A DNA stretch of 64,000 nt from Polaribacter sp. Hel_I_88 (GCF_000687935.1 NZ_JHZZ01000001.1:434001-498000), one strand, 5' to 3'. Positions 35,819-44,960 are shown, counted from the first letter of the stretch. Numbers and translations: made by a program. The notes: generated by a model from the letters alone, not told the origin.

Positions 35819-36646
35819 TTAAAATCTACCTCTTCCACTACCTCTATTATTTTGAAAACGTTCTTTAAGTTCTTCTGTTTTTTCTTTGATAATGGCATTG
35901 TATTCGTCTCTATTCACTTCTTTACCTTTAGTAGGTTTATCAATTTCTACAGCATCTGAAGGGTTTAATACAATTTCTGTACATAACATTACAGTATCTC
36001 CAGCACTTAATTCTAAAATTAAACCAGGTAAGCCCCAATAAGATTCCGGACCTGAGCTTACAGGAATTTGTGGAGAATACCAAGCAGTAACGTTTAGTAT
36101 CTTTTCAGCTTCTTTATCTTCTGTATTGGTAGTATCTTTTTCTTGATTTCTACCTCTTCTAAAAATTCCTCCCCAATCAATTTTTGTGTCAACAGTGGTC
36201 ATTGTAGCTTTATAAACTGTGTACTGACCTATCTTTTTACTTTCTGTACCTAGTTCCCATTTTGGCTGCTCCATAGCTTCAACAATTAAAAAACGCTTGC
36301 TAAATTGCTCTACGTCTTCAATCATTTCACGGTCTTTTAAATTCTTGTAAATAGAACCTTGTCCATTACTAGCACCCCATCTTGAGCCTTGTGTTCCTGG
36401 AGCATCTAATTTTGCTTCTTCTTTAAAAGAAGATTCATTTTTATTAAATGTTAGAATGTATGTTTTTTCTAAAAAACTTTTCATACGCTCCATCATTTGT
36501 TTCTTTTGTTGCTCGCTCATTTGATTCCCAAATCTATTCATGTCCATTGATGTTTTAGACATATACGTAGCTTTACCTTGAAAATCTTTTTGAGCAAAGG
36601 TGGTAATCGTTAAGAATGCTATAAAGAATGTAAAAATTGATTTCAT
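35819..36646 (-). CDS. GLPGLI family secreted protein
   Basis: 275 residues from ATG 36646 (MKSIFTFFIAFLTITTFAQ signal peptide; the ATG at 36670 is rejected). It bears the family motif as YWGLPGLILELSAGD near 200-215. Other family marks: 'FTFNKNESSF'-like strand (LTFNKNESSFKEE), and TAWYSPQIPVSSGPE. It is periplasmic, with unknown function. The C-terminus is Gly/Arg-rich (NNRGSGRGRF). It is followed by the barrel gene. Upstream lie the TGTTAAAG repeats that resemble the operator near the kinase genes. Confidence 0.8.
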   Translation of the reverse strand: MKSIFTFFIAFLTITTFAQKDFQGKATYMSKTSMDMNRFGNQMSEQQKKQMMERMKSFLEKTYILTFNKNESSFKEEAKLDAPGTQGSRWGASNGQGSIYKNLKDREMIEDVEQFSKRFLIVEAMEQPKWELGTESKKIGQYTVYKATMTTVDTKIDWGGIFRRGRNQEKDTTNTEDKEAEKILNVTAWYSPQIPVSSGPESYWGLPGLILELSAGDTVMLCTEIVLNPSDAVEIDKPTKGKEVNRDEYNAIIKEKTEELKERFQNNRGSGRGRF

Positions 36647-36720
36647 AAATTTTGTTTTAGTTTTCGTCAAAAATAATCTTATTACATAGGGTTAGACTTT
36701 GTAAAAGTAAAAAGTTACAT

Positions 36721-36750
36721 GGACGTTTAAAACTTTAACACACTTTAACA
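36721..36750 (-). promoter_or_regulatory. TGTTAAAG direct repeats, 10-bp period
   Basis: On the minus strand TGTTAAAGTG (36750-36741) and TGTTAAAGTT (36740-36731) are followed by the weaker TTAAACGTCC. A TACTTTTA -7-like element begins 24 nt after the second GTTAAA core. Spacing and sequence resemble the GTTAAC array at 38041-38070. Confidence 0.5.
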
Positions 36751-36755
36751 AAATA

Positions 36756-37598
36756 CTAGCCTCCCATCTTAATATTGATACCATTTCCTAAATCAATCCC
36801 TTTTCTACTTTTCATTTTCTCCATCAATTCGTCAGATTTTTCTTTTTGAATTTTTTTGTATTTCTTTAAAGAAACTACCTTCCCTTTAGTTGGTTCTTTA
36901 ATTTCTGTTGCATTTTCTGGATTTAAAATAATCTCGGTACAAACAATCATGTTTTTACCATCGTTTATTTCTAAGATTAAACCTGGCAAACCTTGGTAAT
37001 CAGCTGGTCCATTACTAATTGCAACTTGAGTAGTATACCAAGCAGTAGTAACTACGGTTTCTTTAGTTATGTTTTCTTTAGTTTTTCCATTTACCATACT
37101 TATCGTTTTATTTTCTACTTCTTTTGTATGAGTAGCTTTATAACAGGTATACTGTCCTATATTTTTTGTTTCAGATGATAATTCCCAATCATACTCCTTT
37201 AATTTATCTTTTACTAAAAAAGCTTTGCCCATAATTTCAGTTTTGTTTGCAAACTTTTTTTGTTTGATGTTTTTATAATAAATATCTGCGCTTCCTGAGC
37301 CTCCTAAAGAAATCATCTTAATTCCTGCAGAACCTACTTTTGTTTTTGGTGCTTCTAACTTTTCTTCTTCTTTGTAAATAGAAGTATTTTTATCAAAATT
37401 CAAAATAAATGTTTTTTGATTCATTTTTTGGAGTCTTTTTTGAAACTCCTCTCGCATTTTATCTGTTATTCCTTCTTGTCCCTCACCAAATTTTACATCT
37501 GATTTTTTACTGGTTTTATAAATTGCTTTACCTGTAAAATTTTGAGCATTTAATGCTGTAATAAAGACTAATGCTATTATTGTTATAATTGTTTTCAT
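36756..37598 (-). CDS. GLPGLI family secreted protein (second copy)
   Basis: 280 residues with signal peptide MKTIITIIALVFITALNAQ. Family motif YQGLPGLILEINDGK near 210-224, preceded by TAWYTTQVAISNGPA. 'ILNFDKNTSIYKEEEKLEA' is parallel to the other copy, so the two are paralogues. The C-terminus is basic and Gly-rich. It lies 3 bp after the small secreted-protein gene and ahead of the other GLPGLI gene. Function is unknown; periplasmic location is inferred from the signal. Confidence 0.8.
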   Translation of the reverse strand: MKTIITIIALVFITALNAQNFTGKAIYKTSKKSDVKFGEGQEGITDKMREEFQKRLQKMNQKTFILNFDKNTSIYKEEEKLEAPKTKVGSAGIKMISLGGSGSADIYYKNIKQKKFANKTEIMGKAFLVKDKLKEYDWELSSETKNIGQYTCYKATHTKEVENKTISMVNGKTKENITKETVVTTAWYTTQVAISNGPADYQGLPGLILEINDGKNMIVCTEIILNPENATEIKEPTKGKVVSLKKYKKIQKEKSDELMEKMKSRKGIDLGNGINIKMGG

Positions 37599-37601
37599 AA
37601 T

Positions 37602-37982
37602 TTAGTTGTTTTCGTATTTGTTATATAATTTTATCAATCCGTTAATTCCTTTTTTAGATTTGGCAATTAAATCATCTATATTTTCAGATTTTCCTTCCAC
37701 AGAAAATTTACTAGAAATAGATACCTTTTTATTTTCACTTTTTTTCAACTTTATTGCAAAACTCAATTTAATAGTTTCATCATCTTTATTACTTTCAAAG
37801 ATAGTTTTTACTTCTTCCCAATTTATAGTTTCTAATTCTTTTACAGAGTTTACACTATAAGACATCGATGTTACTTTTACTTCTGTATCTGTGTTTAAAG
37901 ATTCGCTAATTGCTATACTTTTATGTTGCCCAATAGTTATTGATGCAAAAAACAAGAGTACTAACGTTGCTAAATTTTTCAT
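37602..37982 (-). CDS. Small secreted protein, unknown
   Basis: 126 residues: signal peptide (MKNLATLVLLFFASITIGQ), then a mixed alpha/beta domain rich in Lys and Ser (KLKKSENKKVSISSKFSVEG) ending in a helix (NGLIKLYNKYENN). No family is recognised. It leads a run with the GLPGLI gene (3-bp gap) and is divergent from the kinase gene, sharing the region with three GTTAAC repeats. It may be a periplasmic partner of the barrel or the sensor (inference). Confidence 0.6.
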   Translation of the reverse strand: MKNLATLVLLFFASITIGQHKSIAISESLNTDTEVKVTSMSYSVNSVKELETINWEEVKTIFESNKDDETIKLSFAIKLKKSENKKVSISSKFSVEGKSENIDDLIAKSKKGINGLIKLYNKYENN

Positions 37983-38040
37983 ATTAAATAGTTTTTATTT
38001 GATTACACCACAAAGAAACAACATCAACTTACTTTTTAAG

Positions 38041-38070
38041 GTTAACGAACGTTAACGAGTGTTAACTAGC
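38041..38070. promoter_or_regulatory. Three GTTAAC repeats, 10-bp period, divergent promoter
   Basis: GTTAACGAAC, GTTAACGAGT and GTTAACTAGC follow one another exactly, one unit per DNA turn. The GTTAAC core is palindromic, so it could serve both directions. -7-like elements sit 26 nt away on the plus side (TATATTTG) and 22 nt away on the minus side (TTTCTTTG, 38018-38011). A tandem array of this kind is typical for OmpR-family response regulators; the regulator encoded next door is the obvious candidate. Confidence 0.6.
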
Positions 38071-38092
38071 TAATTATTATAAATTTACTACT

Positions 38093-38100
38093 TATATTTG
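38093..38100 (+). promoter_or_regulatory. -7 element TATATTTG for the kinase operon
   Basis: TATATTTG matches TAnnTTTG and ends 4 nt before the ATG at 38105, which implies a leaderless transcript. There is no good TTG upstream; the GTTAAC array occupies the activator position instead. Confidence 0.5.
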
Positions 38101-38104
38101 GCAT

Positions 38105-39715
38105 ATGGAAAATAAAAAATATTCTTGGATTTTCTACTTAATTGCTGTTACAGTGTTCACAACAATTGGAGTACAATTTTATTGGAACTTCAAAAATTAC
38201 GAAGAAAACAAACAACGAGTTACTAACGAAATTCAGTTGAGCTTAGACAATGCTATAGAAGAATATTATGCAACGTTGGCTAAAAAAGACTTTTTAACCA
38301 TTTTAAAACCAAGTCAAGATAAAATTGATATTAAATTTTCTTCTGAAGTGCCTTTTGACTCTTTAGTAAAGAACATAAAAAAAAATCAAACCCAAGGTAT
38401 AAAACCAAAATTTACTATTAATGATATAAAAATAACTTCGGATGAAAATTTATCGCAAAAGCAATTAGATTCGATGATGTATGACATGAAGGAATTTGCA
38501 ACCGAATTTAATGCGGATGATTCTCTTCGAAAAATCTCGAACAAAAAAATAGATTCTACCCTCTTATTTACCCAATTTACAGATGCTAAAAATGGTTTTA
38601 ACATTAGTAAAACTGGGGTAAAAACCACTGTAAAATACTTTAAAGGAAAAAAATCTGCAGATAGTTTAAAATTGATTAAAGATTTAAAACCCATGTTTAT
38701 ATCTTTTTTTGACAGTTCTGTAGACTATCAAAAAATAGATTCCTTAATTGATGAACAACTTAAACAAAAGGGAATTGATATCAAAACTAGTTTTCATCAC
38801 ATAAAAAATGATACACTTTTTCACCAAACTAAAGACTCTATTTTAAATGATGAAACGTTTGTTGTAACATCAAAATCTACCTACGTAAAAGATGATCAAA
38901 ATTTTAAATTGATGTATAACAATCCAAATTTTGAGGCTATTAAAAGAAGTTTTGGCGGTATTTCACTTTCACTTTTGTTATCACTTTTAATAATTTCTAG
39001 TTTATTTTATTTGTTAAAAATCATCAACCAACAAAAAGAGTTAGCCATTATAAAAAACGATTTAATTAGCAATATTACCCACGAATTTAAAACACCAATT
39101 GCTACAGTTTCTACAGCTATTGAAGCTATTGAAAATTTTAATGTTTTAGATGATAAAGAAAAAACCAAAAAATATTTAGCAATGTCTGGTGTACAGCTGA
39201 AAAAGTTACATCAAATGGTGGAGAAATTGTTAGAAACTGCTACTTTAGACAGTGAACAATTATTATTGAAAAAAGAAACGATAGATGTTGTTGAAATGAC
39301 TGAAAGATTAGTTCATAAACATCAAATGTTGGCCAACAATAAAGAGCTCGTTTTTTCATCGAACTTAAAACCAATTTATTTGCATGTTGATGTTTTTCAT
39401 TTTGAAAATGTGATTTCTAATTTGATAGATAATGCTATTAAATATGGTGGAAATAGCATTGAAATTAATATCAATTCCATTTTAAAATCTACAGAAATAA
39501 CGATTGCTGATGATGGAAATGGTATTGAAAGAAATCAACAAGAAAAAATATTTGATAAATTTTATAGAGTCCCAAAAGGAAACACACATGATGTAAAAGG
39601 TTTTGGAATTGGTTTGTATTATTGTAAAAAAATAATCGATAAACATGCTGGAAACATCACTTTAAATTCTGACAAAAAACAAACCATTTTTAAAATAACA
39701 ATGCCCCATGAGTAA
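38105..39715 (+). CDS. Sensor histidine kinase (RprX-like)
   Basis: 536 residues. TM1 about 9-29, a periplasmic sensor region about 30-280 (no known domain recognised), TM2 about 281-304, then HisKA with SNITHEFKTPIATV (phospho-acceptor His326) and HATPase with 'VISNLIDNAIKYGG', DDGNGIE and VKGFGIGLYYCKKI. There is no HAMP domain. It phosphorylates the response regulator whose gene overlaps its end by 8 bp. The topology resembles Bacteroides RprX. Its neighbours suggest that it watches the envelope or the barrel/GLPGLI system. Confidence 0.85.
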   Translation: MENKKYSWIFYLIAVTVFTTIGVQFYWNFKNYEENKQRVTNEIQLSLDNAIEEYYATLAKKDFLTILKPSQDKIDIKFSSEVPFDSLVKNIKKNQTQGIKPKFTINDIKITSDENLSQKQLDSMMYDMKEFATEFNADDSLRKISNKKIDSTLLFTQFTDAKNGFNISKTGVKTTVKYFKGKKSADSLKLIKDLKPMFISFFDSSVDYQKIDSLIDEQLKQKGIDIKTSFHHIKNDTLFHQTKDSILNDETFVVTSKSTYVKDDQNFKLMYNNPNFEAIKRSFGGISLSLLLSLLIISSLFYLLKIINQQKELAIIKNDLISNITHEFKTPIATVSTAIEAIENFNVLDDKEKTKKYLAMSGVQLKKLHQMVEKLLETATLDSEQLLLKKETIDVVEMTERLVHKHQMLANNKELVFSSNLKPIYLHVDVFHFENVISNLIDNAIKYGGNSIEININSILKSTEITIADDGNGIERNQQEKIFDKFYRVPKGNTHDVKGFGIGLYYCKKIIDKHAGNITLNSDKKQTIFKITMPHE

Positions 39716-40385
39716 GATAAAAGTACTTTTAGCTGAAGATGAAGCTAGTTTAGGAATGATAGTAAAAGAGAGTTTAGAATCTAGAGATTTTACTGTTTTT
39801 CATGCAGAAAATGGCGAAGAAGCTTTAGAAATGTATCAAACAAAAAAACCAGATATTTTGGTGTTGGATGTAATGATGCCCAAAAAAGATGGTTTCACTT
39901 TAGCTAAAGAAATCCGATTAGAGAATAAAGGAATTCCGATTATATTTTTAACGGCAAAATCGCAAACCTCAGATGTTTTAGAGGGTTTTAATCATGGTGG
40001 AAATGATTATTTAAAAAAACCTTTTTCGATGGAAGAATTAATTGTTAGAATAAAAGCGTTACTCAATAGAATCGAACTAAAAACAGACGTTGAAAATATT
40101 ACAATTGGTGAGTATATTTTTAATTTAACAAAACAAACCTTAGAATTTTCATCGGAAACTGAACAACTTACCCACAGAGAAGCGCAATTACTTTTTTATC
40201 TCTATGAAAAGAAAAATGCGGTTTTAGATAGAACCTTTATTCTGAACAAATTATGGGGAAATGACGATTTTTTTAACGCCAGAAGCATGGATGTTTTTAT
40301 TAGTAAACTCCGTAAAAAATTAAAGAAAGACAGTAACATTCAAATTTTAAATGTTCGAGGTTTTGGATATAAATTAATTTGTTAG
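39708..40385 (+). CDS. OmpR-family response regulator (RprY-like)
   Basis: 225 residues. The receiver domain (1-120) has the acidic pocket AEDE, phospho-acceptor Asp54 in VLDVMMPKKDG, the conserved Thr and Lys (LTAKS; LKKPFS). The C-terminal winged helix (about 130-225) includes LTHREAQLLFYLYEKKNAVL and SMDVFISKLRKKLKKD. It binds DNA as a dimer, commonly at tandem repeats with 10-11 bp spacing. The GTTAAC array in front of the kinase gene fits such a site. Confidence 0.9.
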   Translation: MSKIKVLLAEDEASLGMIVKESLESRDFTVFHAENGEEALEMYQTKKPDILVLDVMMPKKDGFTLAKEIRLENKGIPIIFLTAKSQTSDVLEGFNHGGNDYLKKPFSMEELIVRIKALLNRIELKTDVENITIGEYIFNLTKQTLEFSSETEQLTHREAQLLFYLYEKKNAVLDRTFILNKLWGNDDFFNARSMDVFISKLRKKLKKDSNIQILNVRGFGYKLIC

Positions 40386-40449
40386 CATTACAGAACTTAT
40401 ATTTTTTACTACTTTAGCATCTCTTTTAACCTTTTTAGAATTTAAGAAT

Positions 40450-41064
40450 ATGCACGTTGCAATTGCAGGTAATATTGGTGCTGGCAAAACCACCCTCACA
40501 AAACTTTTAGCCAAACATTACAAATGGAAACCTCATTTCGAATCTGTGGATGAAAATCCTTACTTAGATGATTTTTATGGCGAAATGGAACGTTGGTCTT
40601 TTAACTTACAGGTTTACTTTTTAAATAGTAGGTTTCGCCAAATTTTAGAGTTGAGAGAAACTGGTAAAAACATCATTCAAGATAGAACCATTTACGAAGA
40701 TGCCAATATTTTTGCGCCCAATTTGCATGCAATGGGTTTAATGACCAATAGAGATTTTGGCAATTACAGTTCATTATTTGAGCTGATGGAAAACTTGGTA
40801 ACTCCACCAGATTTATTAATTTATTTACGAGCGGATATTTCTACATTGGTTGGACAAATTCACAAACGTGGCAGAGAATATGAAAACTCTATAAGCATCG
40901 ATTATTTAAGTAGATTAAACGAACGTTATGAAGCTTGGATATCAACTTACACCAAAGGAAAATTATTGGTAATTGATGTGGATCATTTAGATTTTGTGAA
41001 GAATCAAGAAGATTTAGGTTATATTATAGATAGAATAGATTCTCAAATAAACGGTTTATTTTAA
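40450..41064 (+). CDS. Deoxynucleoside kinase
   Basis: 204 residues. P-loop GNIGAGKTTL at about 7-16; 'ESVDENPYLDDFY'; the DRT motif in IIQDRTIYEDANIF; lid region HKRGREYENSI. This is the dNK/dCK-dGK fold that phosphorylates deoxynucleosides using ATP. Whether it prefers deoxyadenosine, deoxyguanosine or others is not evident. A single gene with a clear terminator. Confidence 0.9.
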   Translation: MHVAIAGNIGAGKTTLTKLLAKHYKWKPHFESVDENPYLDDFYGEMERWSFNLQVYFLNSRFRQILELRETGKNIIQDRTIYEDANIFAPNLHAMGLMTNRDFGNYSSLFELMENLVTPPDLLIYLRADISTLVGQIHKRGREYENSISIDYLSRLNERYEAWISTYTKGKLLVIDVDHLDFVKNQEDLGYIIDRIDSQINGLF

Positions 41065-41100
41065 AAAACCTATATTTTTGAGTATAAAATTGACAAACAA

Positions 41101-41131
41101 AAAACCAGTAAAATAAATTACTGGTTTTTTT
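41101..41131 (+). terminator. Intrinsic terminator after deoxynucleoside kinase gene
   Basis: AAAACCAGTAA pairs with TTACTGGTTTT around a 6-nt A/T loop, followed by T residues. Confidence 0.85.
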
Positions 41132-41153
41132 AATTTTATATATTCTTGATGGT

Positions 41154-41336
41154 TTAAGCTTCGTCTTTGGTGTTTTTTACTAAACTAATTCCATAAACAA
41201 AAAAGATAAAACCTAAAATACCAACTACAATCATAGAAGTAATTGATCCTCCTTGCATTACTGTGTAACCTGTAAAAATTAATCCTGCAATTCCTAAAAC
41301 TGTAAGAATTGTACCAAATGTTCTTTTTAAATTCAT
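41154..41336 (-). CDS. Small two-TM membrane protein
   Basis: 60 residues. A short basic start (MNLKRTF) is followed by two hydrophobic helices (about 8-27 and 33-52) separated by QGGSITS, and a charged end (KNTKDEA). The pattern is that of a small inner-membrane protein of unknown function. The balanced composition and isolated position make it likely real. No family name is offered. Confidence 0.6.
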   Translation of the reverse strand: MNLKRTFGTILTVLGIAGLIFTGYTVMQGGSITSMIVVGILGFIFFVYGISLVKNTKDEA

Positions 41337-41456
41337 TTTTTTGTTTTTTAGTTAAACAAATGTATTTAAGTTAAACAGGTTTAATTTGCGCTAATGGTTT
41401 TATATTTAACTCAAAAAGTTAAGAATTATCGATTTTTTTATCTCTTGATGTATATA

Positions 41457-41852
41457 TTAACCTTCACTTTTATCCACCAAAGTAACGTTCTGAAACGTTG
41501 GATAATTCTCTAAAATACTTCCTGCTCCTTTTTTATTTATTTTAAAAGTAAGATCTTTTGTAGTGGTAAAAAGCAAAACTGATAAAAATGGATTTTTAAG
41601 ATGTGATTTCAGAATCGTAAAAGCTTCTTCTAAAGTATGTTCGGTTTCTGTATCTTCAGTTTCTCCAGATCTGTAGCTAAATTTCACCATAAGCTTTGCA
41701 TCATTTTGAAAAGAAATTGGTCTTACAAAAATGTTTTTTAAATCGGGTTTGCCTATTGTTTTTGCCATGGTTAACTTGGCAAAACGATTTTCTTGAACGC
41801 TTTTTATAACTTCTTCCCAAAAAACAACAAAAACTTCTTGATATGATGACAT
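41457..41852 (-). CDS. Conserved-looking cytoplasmic protein, unknown
   Basis: 131 residues, no signal or membrane helix. Features: an N-terminal helix (YQEVFVVFWEEVIKSVQEN), 'FAKLTMAKTIGKPDLKNIFVR' (trimmed: FAKLTMAKTIGKPD), then FSYRSGETEDTETEHTLEEA and VLLFTTTKDLTFKINKKGAG. The strand pattern suggests a compact alpha/beta domain. It lies 59 bp after rsmG on the same strand. I do not recognise the family; a nucleic-acid or methyltransferase accessory role would be a guess. Confidence 0.55.
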   Translation of the reverse strand: MSSYQEVFVVFWEEVIKSVQENRFAKLTMAKTIGKPDLKNIFVRPISFQNDAKLMVKFSYRSGETEDTETEHTLEEAFTILKSHLKNPFLSVLLFTTTKDLTFKINKKGAGSILENYPTFQNVTLVDKSEG

Positions 41853-41911
41853 TAAATGATGAACTGTTTTAAATTAATTTGATGAACTTAAACTTATAAT
41901 ATAAAATGTAC

Positions 41912-42541
41912 TTATCCTTTAAACTTCATTCCTAAATGAACAACTTTTTTGGTTTCGAAAAATTCTTCATCAAAATAAGAAGGTAAATCGTAAATTGTTG
42001 CAGACGTATATTTTTGTAATTCTTCTGATAAATCACCACCTTTTAAATATAGAATTCCGTTTTTTAAATCGTGATTTTGTTTTTTTGCAATTCTTCCTTT
42101 TGTCCAACCCACAAAAGTTTCCATTTGGGCAACTGCTCTACTTACAATAAAATCGTACGTATCTTTTACTTCTTCTACTCTGCCATTAGTAGTTTTTACG
42201 TTTGTTAACCCTAAACCAGCCACAACTTCATCAACAACTTTTATTTTTTTTCCAATAGAATCCACCAAATGAAACTGAGTTTCTGGAAATAATATTGCTA
42301 AAGGAATTCCTGGAAAACCACCTCCTGTACCAACATCTAATACTTTAGAACCATTTTTAAAGCTGATGACTTTTGCAATTCCTAAAGAATGTAAAACGTG
42401 ACGTAAATATAATTCATCAATATCTTTTCTAGAAACCACATTAATTTTTAAATTCCAATCTTGGTACAACTCTTGTAGTTTAGAAAACTGTTCGATTTGC
42501 GTTTCTGATAAATTTTTAAAATATTTGTGAATAATATCCAT
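41912..42541 (-). CDS. rsmG: 16S rRNA (guanine527-N7)-methyltransferase
   Basis: 209 residues, usual length. The SAM site reads LDVGTGGGFPGIPLAI, and 'DLYLRHVLHSLGIAK' and VSRAVAQMETFVGW match RsmG (GidB). It methylates G527 in helix 18 of 16S rRNA using SAM. It is divergent from the desaturase gene. Confidence 0.95.
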   Translation of the reverse strand: MDIIHKYFKNLSETQIEQFSKLQELYQDWNLKINVVSRKDIDELYLRHVLHSLGIAKVISFKNGSKVLDVGTGGGFPGIPLAILFPETQFHLVDSIGKKIKVVDEVVAGLGLTNVKTTNGRVEEVKDTYDFIVSRAVAQMETFVGWTKGRIAKKQNHDLKNGILYLKGGDLSEELQKYTSATIYDLPSYFDEEFFETKKVVHLGMKFKG

Positions 42542-42662
42542 TTATGCTTATTTTTAGTGTTGCAAAAATAGTTATTTGAAATGAAACAATTCTAAACAAA
42601 AACTGACGTTTATCATTAATAGCAAAATTAAATAGATTATTTTTACACTTTTAAATTTTTAC

Positions 42663-43754
42663 ATGAAAACAATAAATTTCTCAAGAGTAGACAAAGCTAA
42701 GTTCTTTAGAACTCTAAATAAAAGAGTAAACAATTACTTTAAAGAAAACAACATTAAAAGAACTGGCAACTGGAAATTATATACAAAAGCTATCTTAATG
42801 TTTTCGCTTTTTTTAATCCCTTTTATTCTAGTTTTAACAGTTTCTATGCCTCAATGGGCCATGATTTTTTTAATGGTTATAACAGGAGTAGGAATGGCTG
42901 GTGTTGGTATGAATGTGATGCATGATGCCAATCACGAATCTTTTTCTAAAAGAAAATGGGTAAACAAATTAATGGGAAGTAGTATCTACATCCTTGCAGG
43001 AAACGTATATAATTGGAAAGTGCAACACAATGTTTTACACCATACTTTTACAAATATAGAAGGACATGATGAGGATATAGATGCTGGAAGAATTATTCGT
43101 TTTTCAGAGCATTCTTCATGGTTACCAATCCATAAAATTCAAAAATATTATTCGATTTTTTTATACGGATTATTAACAATAAACTGGGCAATTACTACAG
43201 ATGTAAAGCAAATGCACAGATACTTAAAAAGAAAATTATCGTATGGTAAATTTCCAAATCCTACTACAGAATGGACTAAATTAGTAATATCTAAAATTGC
43301 TTATTACGCACTTTGGATTGTTTTACCTTTAGCTATTTTAGACATTTCTTGGTGGAAAGTTGTCCTTGGTTTTTTTGTAATGCACTATACAGCTGGTATG
43401 ATTTTAAGCGTTGTTTTTCAATTGGCGCACATTGTACCAAATACAACAATGCCATTACCAGACAAAGAAGGAAATTTAGAACACACTTGGGCAGTCCATC
43501 AATTATACACAACCTCTAACTTTGCACCTAGCAATTGGTTGGTAAATTTTTATACAGGTGGTTTAAATCATCAAGTTGAACATCATATTTTTCCTCATAT
43601 TTCTCATGTACATTATAGCAAATTGGCTAAAATTGTAAAAGAAACAGCAAGTGAATTTAATTTGCCTTACAACGAATACAAAACCATGAGTAAAGCATTT
43701 GTTGAGCATTTTAAACATTTGGGTGTTTTAGGACAAAAACCAGAATTAGCATAA
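42663..43754 (+). CDS. Membrane fatty-acid desaturase (acyl-CoA type)
   Basis: 363 residues. Three His boxes bind the di-iron centre: HDANHESF near 91, HNVLHHTF near 122, and HQVEHHIF near 305 (the Q-x-x-HH form of front-end and acyl-CoA/linoleoyl desaturases). Four or more TM helices lie between. It introduces double bonds into membrane fatty acids using O2; the position is unknown. This is useful in cold habitats. It lies 18 bp ahead of the aminotransferase gene, probably co-transcribed. Confidence 0.85.
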   Translation: MKTINFSRVDKAKFFRTLNKRVNNYFKENNIKRTGNWKLYTKAILMFSLFLIPFILVLTVSMPQWAMIFLMVITGVGMAGVGMNVMHDANHESFSKRKWVNKLMGSSIYILAGNVYNWKVQHNVLHHTFTNIEGHDEDIDAGRIIRFSEHSSWLPIHKIQKYYSIFLYGLLTINWAITTDVKQMHRYLKRKLSYGKFPNPTTEWTKLVISKIAYYALWIVLPLAILDISWWKVVLGFFVMHYTAGMILSVVFQLAHIVPNTTMPLPDKEGNLEHTWAVHQLYTTSNFAPSNWLVNFYTGGLNHQVEHHIFPHISHVHYSKLAKIVKETASEFNLPYNEYKTMSKAFVEHFKHLGVLGQKPELA

Positions 43755-43772
43755 TTAAAAAGTTTTAGAAAA

Positions 43773-44960
43773 ATGGCATATCCATTATCGGACAGAATTA
43801 AAAGTTTACCAGTTTCACAAACTTTAGCAATGGCTGCTAAAGCAAGAGAATTAAGAGCAGAAGGCAAAGATATTATTGGTTTAAGTTTGGGAGAACCAGA
43901 CTTTAATACACCAGATTTTATTAAAGATGCTGCTATTGAAGCAATCAACCAAAATTATAATTCTTATTCTCCTGTAGATGGTTATGTAGAGTTAAAAGAA
44001 GCGATTTGTACCAAGTTTAAACGCGATAATAATTTGGATTACAAACCAAATCAAATTGTAGTTTCTACAGGTGCAAAACAATCGATAGCCAATGTTGCAC
44101 AAGTACTTTTAAATAAAGGTGATGAAGTTTTATTACCTGCACCTTATTGGGTAAGTTATTCTGCAATTGCAATTTTAAGTGAAGCTACTTTTGTAGAAAT
44201 ACCTTCTACTATTGATACTAATTTTAAAATTACACCAGCACAATTAGAAGCTGCAATTACGCCAAAAACAAAAATGGTTTTCTTTAATTCGCCAAACAAT
44301 CCTTCTGGTTCTATTTTTAGTGAAGCAGAATATAGAGCGTTGGCAAAAGTTTTAGAAAAACATCCACAGATTTATATTTTATCAGATGAAATCTACGAAC
44401 ATATAAACTACGATTGCAAACCTTTTAGTTTTGCACAAATCGAAAACATGTACGATAGAACCATTACTGTAAACGGTTTAGCAAAAGCATTTGCAATGAC
44501 TGGTTGGAGAATTGGTTATTTAGGTGCTCCAGAATGGATTGCTAAAGCTTGTACAAAAATGCAAGGTCAAGTAACTTCTGGTACAAATTGTATTGCGCAA
44601 AGAGCTGCAATTACTGCTGTTTTAGCACCAGTTGAAAAAATTCAATTTATGGTTGATGAGTTTAAAACTCGAAGAGATATCATTATTGGATTGTTAAGAG
44701 AAATTGATGGTTTTAAAATAAACGTTCCTGATGGTGCTTTTTATGTTTTTCCTGATGTTTCTGCTTTCTTCGGAAAAACCATTGACGGAGTTACCATAGA
44801 AAACGCAGGCGATTTTTCTTTATTTATTTTAGAAAAAGCCAATGTTGCAACAGTTTCTGGAGATGCTTTTGGTGCACCTGATTGTATTAGAATGTCTTAT
44901 GCAGCTTCTGAATTACAAATTAGAGAAGCCATTAAAAGAATAAAAGAAGCGTTGAGTTAA
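43773..44960 (+). CDS. PLP-dependent aminotransferase (aspartate type)
   Basis: 395 residues, class I/II fold. PLP lysine lies in NGLAKAFAMTGWRIGYLG (near 235); other marks are SLGEPDFNTPDFI, FNSPNNPSGSI, and the final Arg in DCIRMSYAAS. It transfers an amino group between aspartate (or a related amino acid) and 2-oxoglutarate in the cytoplasm. The substrate cannot be fixed from sequence alone. A terminator follows. Confidence 0.9.
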   Translation: MAYPLSDRIKSLPVSQTLAMAAKARELRAEGKDIIGLSLGEPDFNTPDFIKDAAIEAINQNYNSYSPVDGYVELKEAICTKFKRDNNLDYKPNQIVVSTGAKQSIANVAQVLLNKGDEVLLPAPYWVSYSAIAILSEATFVEIPSTIDTNFKITPAQLEAAITPKTKMVFFNSPNNPSGSIFSEAEYRALAKVLEKHPQIYILSDEIYEHINYDCKPFSFAQIENMYDRTITVNGLAKAFAMTGWRIGYLGAPEWIAKACTKMQGQVTSGTNCIAQRAAITAVLAPVEKIQFMVDEFKTRRDIIIGLLREIDGFKINVPDGAFYVFPDVSAFFGKTIDGVTIENAGDFSLFILEKANVATVSGDAFGAPDCIRMSYAASELQIREAIKRIKEALS

